Below are positions 11,891-20,653 of a stretch of DNA of 34,640 nucleotides, one piece after another. Made by a program: the position numbers and the translations under genes. Source of the DNA: Streptomyces sp. NRRL F-5122 (GTDB taxonomy: Bacteria > Actinomycetota > Actinomycetes > Streptomycetales > Streptomycetaceae); the NCBI RefSeq assembly GCF_001507435.1, contig NZ_LMWH01000268.1, positions 1-34,640 of the forward strand. Reading direction: 5' to 3'. The notes under the pieces are model-generated. The model was given only the letters and a program-made list of their open reading frames with translations, did not search any database and was not told the origin of the DNA. Position 1 is the first letter of the stretch, and every line of letters begins with the position of its first letter.

Positions 11891-11918
11891 CGTCTATGAA
11901 GCTACGGAGGAGTTGTCA
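11891..11918 (-). promoter_or_regulatory. Putative sigE promoter
   Basis: Reading the minus strand, TGACAA (11918-11913) and TAGACG (11896-11891) are separated by 16 bp, a good vegetative-type promoter about 109 bp before the sigE start. The single CseB-dependent promoter known in S. coelicolor should lie here. I could not pick out a clear CseB repeat upstream. Confidence 0.5.
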
Positions 11919-12128
11919 CGGGGTTGTGCGAGGCAGCCTGCGGAGAGCCCTCGGCTGTCCGTCGGTTGTGTAACGGACGAGGGAACAGCGTTGGGATGGG
12001 GGGTAGTTGGGGAGGTTATGGGGTGATTTGTCCGTCTGGGGGTGTGAGACATCGGTGATGTGGCGAGCCGAGCGACGTGACATGGCGCGCCGGCTGCGGT
12101 GGAGCGGTCGAGTGCCGGACGCGGATGG

Positions 12129-12168
12129 ACCGTCCGGGCGCGGCGGGTGGGGCGCGCGCCCGGACGGT
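12129..12168 (-). terminator. Hairpin terminator after mutY
   Basis: A perfect 14-bp inverted repeat, ACCGTCCGGGCGCG (12129-12142) with CGCGCCCGGACGGT (12155-12168), has a 12-base loop and begins six bases beyond the mutY stop. No T-run follows. The rest of 11919-12128 holds no gene that I can support. Confidence 0.8.
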
Positions 12169-12174
12169 AGGGGG

Positions 12175-13125
12175 TCAGGTGAGCGGAAGACGGTAGAGAC
12201 CGCCGGGCAGCGGCTCCACGAGTCCGTCGGAGACCAGGGCGTCCAGGGCGCGGGCCCGCTGCACCGGCTCGTCCCAGACCCGGTCGAGGATCGACTGGGG
12301 GACCGGGGTGACGGCCTCGCGCAGCACGGCCAGCAGCCGTCCGCGCACCTGACGGTCCGTCCCCGCGTACGTCTGGCCGCGGCGCGGGGGGCCGTCGTGC
12401 TCCGGCTTCCCGGCCAGCTGCCAGGCGCACTGCGCGGAGATCGGGCAGCGATGACAGCTCTCGTTCTTCGCGGTGCAGATCAGCGCGCCCAGTTCCATGG
12501 ACGCGGCCGCCCAGCGGGAAGCCGTGCGCTCGTCCTCGGGCAGGAGCTCACGGGCGAGCCTGCGCTCGGCGGCGGTGGTGGCGTTGGGCGGGTACTGCGT
12601 ACCGGTGACCGCGCGGGCGAGCACGCGGCGCACATTGGTGTCCAGGACCGGATGGCGCTGGCCGTAGGCGAAGGAGGCCACGGCCGCGGCCGTGTACTCA
12701 CCGATGCCGGGCAGGGCCAGCAACTGGGCGTGTTCGGTCGGTACGTCGCCGCCGTGCCGTTCCGTTATGGCCACGGCCGCGCCGTGCAGGCGCAGGGCGC
12801 GACGCGGATAGCCCAGGCGGCCCCAGGCGCGGACGGCCTCGCCGGGTGGTTCCTTGGCCAGGTCGGCCGGGCGCGGCCAGCGGATGAGCCACTGCTCGTA
12901 GACGGGCAGCACGCGGTTGACCGGCGTCTGCTGCAGCATGAACTCACTGACCATCACGCCCCACGGTCCGGCCTCGGGCCGCCGCCAGGGGAGATCGCGG
13001 GCGTGCTCGTCGAACCAGGCGATGACCGGGCCGTGCAGTGCCCCGCCGGGGGCTCGGCCGGTGGGGGCGTCGGAGGTGTCGTCGGTCTGGGCGGGGGCGG
13101 GAGTGGGGGTGGTGGGTGCAGTCAT
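12175..13125 (-). CDS. mutY: MutY, A/G-specific adenine glycosylase
   Basis: 316 residues. It removes adenine mispaired with 8-oxoguanine. The HhH-GPD fold is clear: catalytic Glu61 in SEFMLQQTPV, the hairpin LPGIGEYTAAAV at 138-149, and catalytic Asp162 in PVLDTNVRRVLAR. The [4Fe-4S] ligands follow as Cys217, Cys224, Cys227 and Cys233 (C-x6-C-x2-C-x5-C). The N-terminal 30 residues are a Pro/Thr/Asp-rich tail. The C-terminal segment after the cluster is about 80 residues, shorter than the NUDIX-like 8-oxoG reader of E. coli MutY, though PQSILDRVWDEP and the LPGGLYRLP end are visible. No strong ribosome site precedes the ATG; CAGGAT lies ten bases upstream. Confidence 0.95.
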   Translation of the reverse strand: MTAPTTPTPAPAQTDDTSDAPTGRAPGGALHGPVIAWFDEHARDLPWRRPEAGPWGVMVSEFMLQQTPVNRVLPVYEQWLIRWPRPADLAKEPPGEAVRAWGRLGYPRRALRLHGAAVAITERHGGDVPTEHAQLLALPGIGEYTAAAVASFAYGQRHPVLDTNVRRVLARAVTGTQYPPNATTAAERRLARELLPEDERTASRWAAASMELGALICTAKNESCHRCPISAQCAWQLAGKPEHDGPPRRGQTYAGTDRQVRGRLLAVLREAVTPVPQSILDRVWDEPVQRARALDALVSDGLVEPLPGGLYRLPLT

Positions 13126-13681
13126 GACGCTGTCGATCCTGCCACGGGAGGGGCCGCAGGGCGGGCGACCGGGCCGGGTCGGAGTGGTTGTGTCGGTGGG
13201 CGCCCCCGTGATGGCGGGGTGGAGCGCACCTGTGCCTCTTGGGTACGGGTGTTCGGAGGTGACCCCGGTGCCGCGGTCCGTCCGGGGGCGGGGGCGGGTT
13301 CAAGGGACGGCGTCCGAGGGGTGAGGGCCGGTTGTTCACGGGTCGGGCCGTCCGGGCGGCGCGAGGCGGTTCGGTGGGGTGGGCGGGGGAGGACCGGCCG
13401 GCAGGTGTGGGTGCCGCGTGCCCGAGTCGGGTTTCTCCGACTTCGTGTGCGGTCGTCGTACGGGGGACGTCCCGCTGCCCGCTGCCCGCGGTCGAGTGTG
13501 GGCTCCGAGCCGGCGGCCCGCACTCGGGTGCGTCGGCCGCCGCTCTGGACGCACAGAGGGTGCCCGGGTCCGGTGCGGACGTACGGTCCGCGGGCCCACG
13601 ACACGTAATGATCATGGGAAAGTTGGGTTTATGGGGCGGGTGGCGCAAGGCCCGCGGCGGATCTCTCGTACAGTTTGGGCC
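13126..13681. other. Gene-free stretch between mutY and the secreted protein gene
   Basis: Open frames cross this region on both strands but encode only Arg/Gly/Pro-rich runs. I see a near-perfect 10-bp inverted repeat, GAGTGTGGGC (13494-13503) with GCCCGCACTC (13516-13525), and a smaller one around 13430. Near the right end the sequence becomes slightly AT-richer and leads to the TACAGT -10-like hexamer (13669-13674) of the next gene. Confidence 0.55.
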
Positions 13682-14476
13682 GTGGGATCTCTGCGCAATC
13701 CGGTCGGGCCGCTTCCCTCCTCCATCTACTGGCGACGGAGGGCCGTACTGCTGTCCGTGCTGGCCCTGTTGGCGCTGCTCGTCGCGTGGGTGGTCACCAC
13801 CTCCGGCGGCGGCAAGAGCGGCGCGGACGGGTCCAACGGCAAGCACCCCACGTCCTCCATCACGCCGGGACCGTCGGGCAGCGGGCCCGCGATAAGCCAA
13901 CACCCGGGCGGGCGCGACGAGTCGTCCGGCGGCGGGGGTTCGGACGAGTCGTCCGGCGGCTCGGGGTCCGGGGACTCCGGTGGAGCGGGCGCCGGGTCCG
14001 GCGGATCGGACGAGGGCGTGGGCGGCGGCGGTTCCACCGGCGGTCAGCTGCCCGCCGGTTCGGGTTCCTCGCTGCCCAACTGTGCCTCGGGATCGGTGCA
14101 GTTGACGCTGAAGAGCGTCCACAACTCCTACGCCCCCGGCGAGACCCCCACGTTCGAGCTGATCGCCAAGAACTCCTCCGGCAGCGACTGCAAGGTCGAT
14201 CTCGGGCCCAAGAACGCGGTGTTGACCATCACCCAGACCGGCAGCGACGACGGCGTCTGGTCCTCGGCCGACTGCCCGAGCGGATCCGGGAGCGTGCTGT
14301 TCCGTGTGCCCGCGAACAACGAGGTGACGTACACGGTGAAGTGGGACCGCAAGCCCAGCGCCCCGAACTGTGCGACGCCACCGGCCGGTACGGCTTCGGC
14401 GGGCACCTACCTCGTGGAGGCTCAGGCCTCCGGGTTCCCGAAGGCCCAGACCTCGTTCGTGCTCTCGAAGGACTGA
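13682..14476 (+). CDS. Membrane-anchored or secreted Gly/Ser-rich protein with a Cys-containing C-terminal domain
   Basis: 264 residues from the GTG at 13682. There is no ribosome site, but TACAGT ends exactly seven bases before the GTG, which predicts a leaderless mRNA. A short basic N-terminus (WRRR at 17-20) precedes one hydrophobic helix (21-40), then a low-complexity linker of Gly, Ser, Asp and Glu (about 41-130). The C-terminal domain (131-264) is beta-rich in appearance, with Cys134, Cys170, Cys198 and Cys230 that could form two disulfides outside the cell (inference). It resembles Ig-like domains of wall-associated proteins, for example in LTLKSVHNSYAPGETPTFEL. Function not recognised. 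It is convergent with the DUF6204 gene. Confidence 0.85.
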   Translation: MGSLRNPVGPLPSSIYWRRRAVLLSVLALLALLVAWVVTTSGGGKSGADGSNGKHPTSSITPGPSGSGPAISQHPGGRDESSGGGGSDESSGGSGSGDSGGAGAGSGGSDEGVGGGGSTGGQLPAGSGSSLPNCASGSVQLTLKSVHNSYAPGETPTFELIAKNSSGSDCKVDLGPKNAVLTITQTGSDDGVWSSADCPSGSGSVLFRVPANNEVTYTVKWDRKPSAPNCATPPAGTASAGTYLVEAQASGFPKAQTSFVLSKD

Positions 14477-14483
14477 GCGCCGG

Positions 14484-14843
14484 TCAGGACGACGACCGGC
14501 CCATCGCCCGGCGGCGGCGCTTGCCGAGCGGTGCCTGGGAGAGGTCCTCGGCCGTGGAGCGGAGGTTCTTGTAGCCGTAGCCGTGTTCGTCGAGCCAGGC
14601 CCTGGCGGATTCCTCGGCGCGTTCCGTCGCGGTCAGGATGTCCTCCTCGGCCTCGCCCGAGTCAAGGAACCGGAAGGTGAAGGCGGGGCGGGCGGCCACG
14701 TCGTAGCTGAGGTGGCCCTCCGGGGTGAAGGCCGCGCGCAGCACGTCGTGCTCCGCGGCCCGTGCGAGGAGTTCTGCTCGTTGTCCGTCGGCGAGGCCGT
14801 CGAAGAAGCCGCGGACCGTGACACGGAAGGTGCGGGTGCTCAT
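14484..14843 (-). CDS. DUF6204-family small protein
   Basis: 119 residues. The sequence STRTFRVTVRGFFDGL ... HDVLRAAFTPEGHLSYDVAARPAFTFRFL ... YGYKNLRSTAEDLSQAPLGKRRRR matches what I remember of the DUF6204 family, common in Streptomyces. It is compact and soluble, with a basic C-terminal end. TACGTT lies six bases before the ATG, so the mRNA may be leaderless; GAGGG is also adjacent but too close to act normally. Function unknown. Confidence 0.8.
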   Translation of the reverse strand: MSTRTFRVTVRGFFDGLADGQRAELLARAAEHDVLRAAFTPEGHLSYDVAARPAFTFRFLDSGEAEEDILTATERAEESARAWLDEHGYGYKNLRSTAEDLSQAPLGKRRRRAMGRSSS

Positions 14844-14975
14844 CCCTCGAACGTAGACGCGGTGCGTGGTGCGTCTCCACCGGGTTTTCCGGCCGGCCGC
14901 CGAACCTCGGGGGCGGGGGCCGCAGTGTGACCGCGGAGGCGTCGGGGCGACCGCTGGGCGCCGTGCGGCCGCCGG

Positions 14976-16100
14976 CTAGACGTAACGCTCGAGGATGGAC
15001 GACTCCGCCAGGCGCGACAGCCCCTCGCGCACACTGCGGGCCCGGGCCTCGCCGACGCCGTCCACCGTCTGCAGGTCGTCCACACTTGCCGCGAGCAGCT
15101 TCTGCAGGCCGCCGAAGTGCTCCACCAGGCGCTCGATGATGGCGCCGGGCAGCCGCGGAACCTTCGCGAGCAGACGGAAACCACGGGGCGACACCGCCGA
15201 GTCCAGGGTTTCGGGGGAGCCGGTGTACCCCAAGGCGCGGGCCACCGTGGGCAGTTCGAGAAGCTCGGCGTGGGTCAGCGCGTCCAGCTCGGAGAGTGCC
15301 TCCTCCACCGTGCGGGAGCGCTTCGCGGTGGGCTCGGGGACGTAGTCCCGCACCACCAGCTCCCGCTCGGGCTCCACGCCCGCGATCAACTCGTCCAGTT
15401 GCAGGGCGAGCAGACGGCCGTCCGTGCCCAGTTCGACGACGTATTCGGCGATTTCGGTGGCGATACGGCGGACCATCTCCAGCCGCTGGGACACCGCCGA
15501 GACGTCCCGGACCGTCACCAGGTCCTCGATCTCCAGCGCGGACAGCGTGCCCGCCACCTCGTCCAGGCGGAGCTTGTACCGCTCCAGGGTGGCCAGGGCC
15601 TGGTTCGCGCGGGACAGGATCGCCGCCGAGTCCTCCAGGACCCGGCGCTGCCCGTCGACGTACAGCGCGATCAGGCGCATCGACTGGGACACGGAGACCA
15701 CGGGGAAGCCGACCTGCTTGCTCACCCGGTCCGCGGTGCGGTGGCGGGTGCCGGTCTCCTCCGTGGGGATCGTCGGGTCCGGCACCAGCTGCACACCGGC
15801 CCGCAGGATCTTCGACAGGTCCGAGGAGAGGACGAGGGCGCCGTCCAGCTTGCACAGCTCCCGCAGCCGCGTCGCCGTGAACTCGACATCGAGGACGAAA
15901 CCGCCCGTGCACATCGTTTCGACGGTCTTGTCCGAGCCGAGCACGATGAGGCCGCCGGTGTTGCCCCGGAGTACGCGCTCGAGGCCGTCACGCAGGCCCG
16001 TGCCCGGCGCCACGGCGCTCAGCGAGGCGCGCATCAGGCCCTCGGTACCGGAGCTCCCGCCGGACTTTCCGGGAGCTGCCGCCCGGTCGTTGGCTGCCAC
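14976..16100 (-). CDS. disA: DisA, diadenylate cyclase / DNA integrity scanning protein
   Basis: 374 residues. DisA makes cyclic di-AMP from two ATP and scans DNA for branched structures. The N-terminal DAC domain carries the catalytic DGA motif ([10 protein letters not shown], 86-88) and the RHR motif (GTRHRTADR, 119-121). A helical spine follows (about 160-310), then a C-terminal helix-hairpin-helix DNA-binding domain (about 315-370, with [15 protein letters not shown] and [17 protein letters not shown]). The GTG start follows GGAGGAG at good spacing. It lies 82 bp after radA on the same strand; RadA is known to inhibit DisA in other bacteria. It is probably the main c-di-AMP synthase of this organism, as in other Streptomyces. 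Confidence 0.97.
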   Translation of the reverse strand: MAANDRAAAPGKSGGSSGTEGLMRASLSAVAPGTGLRDGLERVLRGNTGGLIVLGSDKTVETMCTGGFVLDVEFTATRLRELCKLDGALVLSSDLSKILRAGVQLVPDPTIPTEETGTRHRTADRVSKQVGFPVVSVSQSMRLIALYVDGQRRVLEDSAAILSRANQALATLERYKLRLDEVAGTLSALEIEDLVTVRDVSAVSQRLEMVRRIATEIAEYVVELGTDGRLLALQLDELIAGVEPERELVVRDYVPEPTAKRSRTVEEALSELDALTHAELLELPTVARALGYTGSPETLDSAVSPRGFRLLAKVPRLPGAIIERLVEHFGGLQKLLAASVDDLQTVDGVGEARARSVREGLSRLAESSILERYV

Positions 16101-16182
16101 TGCACTCCTCCGGTCGCAGGTTCTTCAGGCGCTCCCGTGTCGCACACTCGGTTCGTACGGACGGGCGAGACCAGGGCAAAGT

Positions 16183-17592
16183 CTACCGGCGGTCCTCCTC
16201 CTCCCGCGGGGCCTCTCGTCGACGGGAGCGTGGAAGGACCCGCAGGGCGTCCCCTATGTCCCCCACTTCCAGCACCTTCATGCCGGGCGGGACCTTTCCC
16301 GGATCACCCGGAACGAGTGCGTGCGTGAACCCCAGACGGTGTGCTTCGGCCAGTCGCCGCTGGACCCCGGTGACCCGTCTGACCTCGCCCGCGAGTCCCA
16401 CTTCGCCGATCGCCACCAGGTTCTTCGGCAGGGGGGTGTCGCTCGCGGCGCTCGCCAGGGCCAGGGCCACCGCCAGATCGGCGGCGGGCTCGGAGAGTTT
16501 CACCCCGCCGACGGTCGCGGAGTAGATGTCCCGCTTGCCCAGGGCGCTGATGCGGCCCCGCTGCTCCAGGACGGCCAGCATCATCGAGACGCGGGAGGTC
16601 TCCAAGCCGGACGTCGTGCGCCGCGGGGAGGGGATCTGCGAGTCGACGGTCAGGGCCTGGACCTCCGCCACCAGCGGGCGGCGGCCCTCCAGCGTCACGG
16701 TCAGGCAGGTGCCGGGGACCGGCTCGTCCCGGCGGGTCAGGAACAGGCCGCTGGGATCGGCGAGGCCCGTGATGCCCTCGTCGTGCAGCTCGAAGCAGCC
16801 GACCTCGTCCGTCGCGCCGTAGCGGTTCTTGACTCCGCGTACGAGGCGCAGGCGCGCGTGCCGGTCGCCCTCGAAGTGCAGCACGACGTCCACCAGGTGC
16901 TCGAGCAGGCGCGGGCCCGCGATCGCCCCGTCCTTGGTGACGTGGCCCACGAGCAGGGTGGACATGCCGCGTTCCTTGGAGGCGCGGATGAGTGCTCCGG
17001 CGACCTCGCGCACCTGGGCCATGCCGCCGGGGGCACCGTCGATCTCGGGGGAGGCGACGGTCTGTACCGAGTCGAGGATCAGCAGCGAGGGCTTGACGGC
17101 GTCCAAGTGACCGAGGACCGTGGCGAGATCGGTCTCCGCGGCGAGGTAGAGGTGGTCGTCGATGGCCCCGATGCGGTCGGCGCGCAGGCGCACCTGGCTC
17201 GCCGACTCCTCGCCGGTCACATACAGCGTGCGGTGCTCGTCGCTCGCCGCCTTGGCCGCGACGTCGAGCAGGAGCGTGGACTTGCCGACTCCGGGCTCGC
17301 CGGCGAGCAGTACGACCGCGCCGGGCACGAGTCCGCCGCCGAGGACGCGGTCCAGCTCGGGCACGCCGGTGGTGCGGGCGGTCGCCTGCCGTCCGTCGAC
17401 CTGGCCGATGGGCAGTGCGGAACTCGTCACCCGGCCCGGTGCCGTCGTCCGCACGGCGGGCGCGCCGTACTCCTCGATCGTGCCCCAGGCCTGGCACTCG
17501 GGGCAGCGGCCGAGCCACTTGGCCGTCTGCCAGCCGCACTCGGTGCAGCGGTAGGACGGCCGGTCCTTGGTGGTCTTCGTACGGGCAGCCAT
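16183..17592 (-). CDS. radA: RadA, DNA repair ATPase / branch-migration helicase
   Basis: 469 residues from the ATG at 17592 (MAARTKTTKDRPSYRC); the frame extends upstream but with non-conserved sequence. An N-terminal C4 zinc finger uses Cys16, Cys19, Cys30 and Cys33. The RecA-like core has Walker A GEPGVGKST (98-106), Walker B LLILDSVQT (170-178) and the RadA signature KNRYG (255-259). The C-terminal domain (about 290-450) is Lon-protease-like but serves as a scaffold in this family. RadA processes recombination intermediates. Its stop codon TAG lies within TAGACT, which could be a -10 for an internal disA promoter (weak inference). Confidence 0.96.
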   Translation of the reverse strand: MAARTKTTKDRPSYRCTECGWQTAKWLGRCPECQAWGTIEEYGAPAVRTTAPGRVTSSALPIGQVDGRQATARTTGVPELDRVLGGGLVPGAVVLLAGEPGVGKSTLLLDVAAKAASDEHRTLYVTGEESASQVRLRADRIGAIDDHLYLAAETDLATVLGHLDAVKPSLLILDSVQTVASPEIDGAPGGMAQVREVAGALIRASKERGMSTLLVGHVTKDGAIAGPRLLEHLVDVVLHFEGDRHARLRLVRGVKNRYGATDEVGCFELHDEGITGLADPSGLFLTRRDEPVPGTCLTVTLEGRRPLVAEVQALTVDSQIPSPRRTTSGLETSRVSMMLAVLEQRGRISALGKRDIYSATVGGVKLSEPAADLAVALALASAASDTPLPKNLVAIGEVGLAGEVRRVTGVQRRLAEAHRLGFTHALVPGDPGKVPPGMKVLEVGDIGDALRVLPRSRRREAPREEEDRR

Positions 17593-17960
17593 GGACGGAA
17601 CCGTAGCGGGGCCCTCTGACACCGCGAGCACCGCCGGGTCGGCCCCCTCGGCGGCCGGCTCCCCACGGCCGGGTGGACGGCGACGGATCCCGCGCTCCCA
17701 CGGCGACGGTCCGGCGACCGCGACCCGTCCTCGGTGCGTCGCACGTCACGGCGTGCCGAGGGGCGCGGCGGGCACGGACGTGACGCAGGTCACTCTCAAG
17801 GAGGCGCGCCCACGGCGTGTCCGCGCACCGGTCCGCCCGCGGGTCCGACGTCGCGGAATAGGCCATTCCGGTCCCTGTGTGAGGGATCGTTTCACCCGTA
17901 CGGAGTAAAAGTGCTCAAGGAGGAAGAAGGCACCACCTGTCGGCGCCTACGGTCGCACAG
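17593..17960. promoter_or_regulatory. Divergent promoter region of radA and the BACON-domain gene, with an inverted repeat
   Basis: No gene found. A perfect 6-5-6 inverted repeat, CGGAAT (17854-17859) with ATTCCG (17865-17870), lies about 90 bp before the plus-strand gene and is a candidate operator. TACGGT (17948-17953) ends seven bases before the GTG at 17961 and is the likely -10 of a leaderless transcript. I could not assign a promoter to radA. Confidence 0.5.
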
Positions 17961-19697
17961 GTGATGAGCAGCAGGCCGGAGACCTCCACGCACGCCGGCG
18001 GCGCGCACCCGGCGCGAAGGGACTCGCGCAAGCGGGGCAGGGCGCCTCGCGGCGCACACACGCGCACCCCGGCGCAGCGGCCGCCCGGGCGTTACGACGC
18101 CTACCTGGACGGCCTGTTCACCTACTGCCTGTCCGTGTTGTGCGATCACGACGCGGCGACCGCAGCCCTGGCGGACGCGCTGGCGCTCGCCGAGCGCCGC
18201 GGCACGCGCGGTCCGCAGTCCGCCGACGACTGCCGGGCCTGGCTGTACGCCCTGGCCCGCTGGTCCTGTCTGCGCCGGCTCGCCGAGGCGCGGCGGCGCA
18301 GACAGCCCGGCCATGCCGTCGGGCGCGGCAGCGGCTCCCGCGGGTACAAGGACTCCGCCGACCGGCGCGCCGCCGAGGCGATCGGCGCGGCCCCCGTCTC
18401 CGAGGAGACCGAGGAGGAGCGCCGCCGGGAGCTCGCCCGGCTCGCCTGGCCGGAGGCCGCAGGCACCACTCCGGAGCAGCGCGAGGCGCTGGAGCTCGCC
18501 GTGCGCCATCAGCTCGCCGCTCCGGAGGTCGCCGCCGTGCTCGGCATGGACCTCGCCGTCGCCAGGGAACTCCTCGCCTCCGCCGCCTGCGAGGTCGAGC
18601 GCACCCGCGCCGCCCTCGCCGTCGTCGAGACCGGCACCTGTCCGAGCGTCGCCCGCCTCACCGGCGACCACCGCCTGGTGCTCAGCGCCACCCTGCGCCG
18701 TGAACTCGTCCGGCACGTCGACGACTGCCCGCGCTGCCGCCGTACCGCCGAGCGCGCGGTGCCCGGCACCTGGCCAGGCACGAGCGTGACGCCCGCGGCG
18801 CTCCCCGTCCTCGAGGCGCCCCGCACCGCCCTTCGCACCGCGGTGGCACACACTCCCCGCGCGCGGGGCGGCGCTCCCCGCTTCGACCGGCGCGGCTTCC
18901 CCATGGACCCCAAGGACCACGCGGCCCGCCGCGACCGCCTGCGCGCGCGTGCCGTCACGACGACCGTGGTCGCCACCGTGATCGCGGCCCCCGTGCTCGC
19001 CCTGTGGGCGGCCTACCGCGGCCCCCTCACCGGTGAGGGGGCCGACGGACGCCCCACCACCGCACGGGAGGCACACGGCACCGACGCCCTCGACGGCGAG
19101 GGCGCGGGCGGCTACGAGAACGCGGGCAACGCCAGCGCCCGGCCCGGCACGCCCTTCGGCAAGGACGGCCGCGCCCCGGATGTCTCGGTCGAGGTCATCG
19201 GGGTGAGGAAGGGCGCGCCCGGCGAGGGACAGCTGAAGGTGGCGGCCCACAGCGACGGCACCACCACGCTCATCACGCTGACGGCGTCCGGCGACGCGCC
19301 GGTTCGCTGGTCCGTGTCGACGAAAGCCCCCTGGCTCTATACGAACCGGTCCTCCGGCACGCTCGCGCCAGGAGAATCGTTCACTGTCCGAGTGCACGTG
19401 GACCACCTCCGCGAGCCCGCCGGCTCCTGGCACGCGCGCGTGGCCGTGGCCCCCGCGGGCGCGGTGGTCACGATCGACGGATACGGGACCGCGGGCCCGC
19501 CCGGCCCCCGGCCCACCCCGGATCCCCCTGGGCCGTCCGTCCCCCCGCCGAGCGATCCGCCGTCGAGCGGCCCGGACCCCACGACGAGCGAGCCGACCCC
19601 GTCGGATCCCCCGTCCACGGATCCGACGCCCACCGACCCTCCGGCCTCGACCCCGCCGCCGCCCACCGACAGCGGCACGCCGAGCCCGCCCTCCTAG
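17961..19697 (+). CDS. Membrane protein fusing sigma-factor-like, zinc anti-sigma-like and BACON domains
   Basis: 578 residues. The N-terminal 40 are basic and disordered. Residues 45-115 resemble ECF sigma region 2 (YDAYLDGLFTYCLSVLCDHD ... CRAWLYALARWSCLRRL). Residues 168-220 resemble region 4 with a degenerate HTH (TPEQREALELAV ... APEVAAVLGMDLAVARELL). Next is a zinc-binding anti-sigma-like segment, with Cys227 and HVDDCPRCR giving His252, Cys256 and Cys259. One TM helix (about 331-352) follows, then an extracellular BACON domain (about 385-480, with WSVSTKAPWL and SGTLAPGESFTVRV), ending in a Pro/Ser/Thr-rich wall-spanning tail (about 495-578). Starts at 17961 GTG or 17964 ATG are both possible. 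Proteins of this layout recur in Streptomyces, but I know of no proven function. A transmembrane regulator is inference. Confidence 0.85.
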   Translation: MMSSRPETSTHAGGAHPARRDSRKRGRAPRGAHTRTPAQRPPGRYDAYLDGLFTYCLSVLCDHDAATAALADALALAERRGTRGPQSADDCRAWLYALARWSCLRRLAEARRRRQPGHAVGRGSGSRGYKDSADRRAAEAIGAAPVSEETEEERRRELARLAWPEAAGTTPEQREALELAVRHQLAAPEVAAVLGMDLAVARELLASAACEVERTRAALAVVETGTCPSVARLTGDHRLVLSATLRRELVRHVDDCPRCRRTAERAVPGTWPGTSVTPAALPVLEAPRTALRTAVAHTPRARGGAPRFDRRGFPMDPKDHAARRDRLRARAVTTTVVATVIAAPVLALWAAYRGPLTGEGADGRPTTAREAHGTDALDGEGAGGYENAGNASARPGTPFGKDGRAPDVSVEVIGVRKGAPGEGQLKVAAHSDGTTTLITLTASGDAPVRWSVSTKAPWLYTNRSSGTLAPGESFTVRVHVDHLREPAGSWHARVAVAPAGAVVTIDGYGTAGPPGPRPTPDPPGPSVPPPSDPPSSGPDPTTSEPTPSDPPSTDPTPTDPPASTPPPPTDSGTPSPPS

Positions 19698-19698
19698 G

Positions 19699-19725
19699 CG
19701 CCCGTCACCGTGGGTGAGCGGGGCG
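19699..19725. terminator. Possible bidirectional hairpin between convergent genes
   Basis: TCACC (19705-19709) pairs with GGTGA (19713-19717), extended with a bulge by CGCCC and GGGCG on the outside. It lies in the 45-bp gap between two gene ends. Weak stem, no T-run. Confidence 0.35.
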
Positions 19726-19742
19726 ACGGCCGTACACCGGCC

Positions 19743-20582
19743 TCAGCCCACCGGATCCGCGGGGTGCGGCGCCACCAGCGGCAACTGCGAGGCCAGGCGC
19801 TGTTCGCACAGTTCGGCCAGCCGGTCGTACCCCGCCTTGCCCATCATCTCGGTCAGCTCGGCCCGGTACGAGACGTACACCGGGTCGCCCGCGCCGTGCG
19901 CCGATGTGGCCGAGGTGCACCACCAGTGCAGGTCGTGGCCACCCGGCCCCCAGCCTCGGCGGTCGTACTCGCCGATGGACACCTGGAGCACCCGGGTGTC
20001 GTCGGGCCGTTCGATCCACTGATACGTCCGCCGGACCGGCAGCTGCCAGCAGACGTCCGGTTTGGTCTCCAGCGGTTCGCGGCCCTCCCGCAGCGCGAGG
20101 ATGTGCAGCGAGCAGCCGGCGCCGCCCGGGAACCCGGGCCGGTTCTGGAAGATGCAGGATCCCTGGTACGGCCGGGTCTGCCGGGAGCCCTCGTCGTCCT
20201 CCGCGACCCAGCCGGTCTCCATGCCCACGTCATGGTTCTGCCAGATCTCCGGCGTGAGCCGTGCCACATGCTCGGCCACCCGCTTCTCGTCGTCCTCGTC
20301 CGAGAAGTGCGCGCCGAGCGTGCAGCACCCGTCGTCCGCACGGCCCGCCTGGATGCCCTGGCAGCCGCTACCGAAGATGCAGTTCCAGCGAGAGGTCAGC
20401 CATGTCAGATCGCACCGGAAGACCTGCTCGTCGTCGGCCGGATCCGGAAACTCCACCCATGCGCGTGCGAAGTCGAGTCCCTTCTCGTCGCTCACCTTCG
20501 GGACCTTCCTGGACGCCTTCGCCTGCGAATCCTTCGAGCCCTTGGAGGATTTGTCGGACTTCGCCTTTTTCGTCTTTGGCAC
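19743..20582 (-). CDS. Cys-rich conserved hypothetical protein (YkgJ/DUF3109-like?)
   Basis: 279 residues from the GTG at 20582. There is no ribosome site, but TACCCT ends six bases before it, so a leaderless mRNA is likely; the frame upstream to 20612 would then be untranslated. The first 30 residues are Lys/Ser-rich. The body has many Cys in pairs or clusters: [58 protein letters not shown]. This pattern resembles Cys-cluster proteins of the YkgJ or DUF3109 type that may bind zinc or Fe-S, but I am not sure of the family. No signal peptide or TM segment, so cytosolic. Confidence 0.75.
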   Translation of the reverse strand: MPKTKKAKSDKSSKGSKDSQAKASRKVPKVSDEKGLDFARAWVEFPDPADDEQVFRCDLTWLTSRWNCIFGSGCQGIQAGRADDGCCTLGAHFSDEDDEKRVAEHVARLTPEIWQNHDVGMETGWVAEDDEGSRQTRPYQGSCIFQNRPGFPGGAGCSLHILALREGREPLETKPDVCWQLPVRRTYQWIERPDDTRVLQVSIGEYDRRGWGPGGHDLHWWCTSATSAHGAGDPVYVSYRAELTEMMGKAGYDRLAELCEQRLASQLPLVAPHPADPVG

Positions 20583-20653
20583 GCATCCAGGGTAAGTGGC
20601 TCCGGCCCGCATCGGGGACGGCGGACCGTCGCACTGGCAGTAGCGTTCCGTAC
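20583..20653. promoter_or_regulatory. 71-bp divergent promoter region serving two probably leaderless genes
   Basis: On the minus strand TACCCT lies six bases before the GTG at 20582. On the plus strand TAGCGT (20641-20646) lies seven bases before the ATG at 20654. Neither gene has a Shine-Dalgarno sequence. The -35 regions are not clear by eye, and both promoters must fit into 71 bp. Confidence 0.5.

Noticed and set aside
11979..12009. GGGAAC followed by GTTGG, resembling a sigma-R promoter
   Set aside because: Spacing is 19 rather than 18 bases, and no gene lies downstream on that strand; it would run antisense into mutY.
12007..13608. 533-codon plus-strand frame over mutY
   Set aside because: Antisense to a clear MutY and of repetitive Gly/Arg composition.
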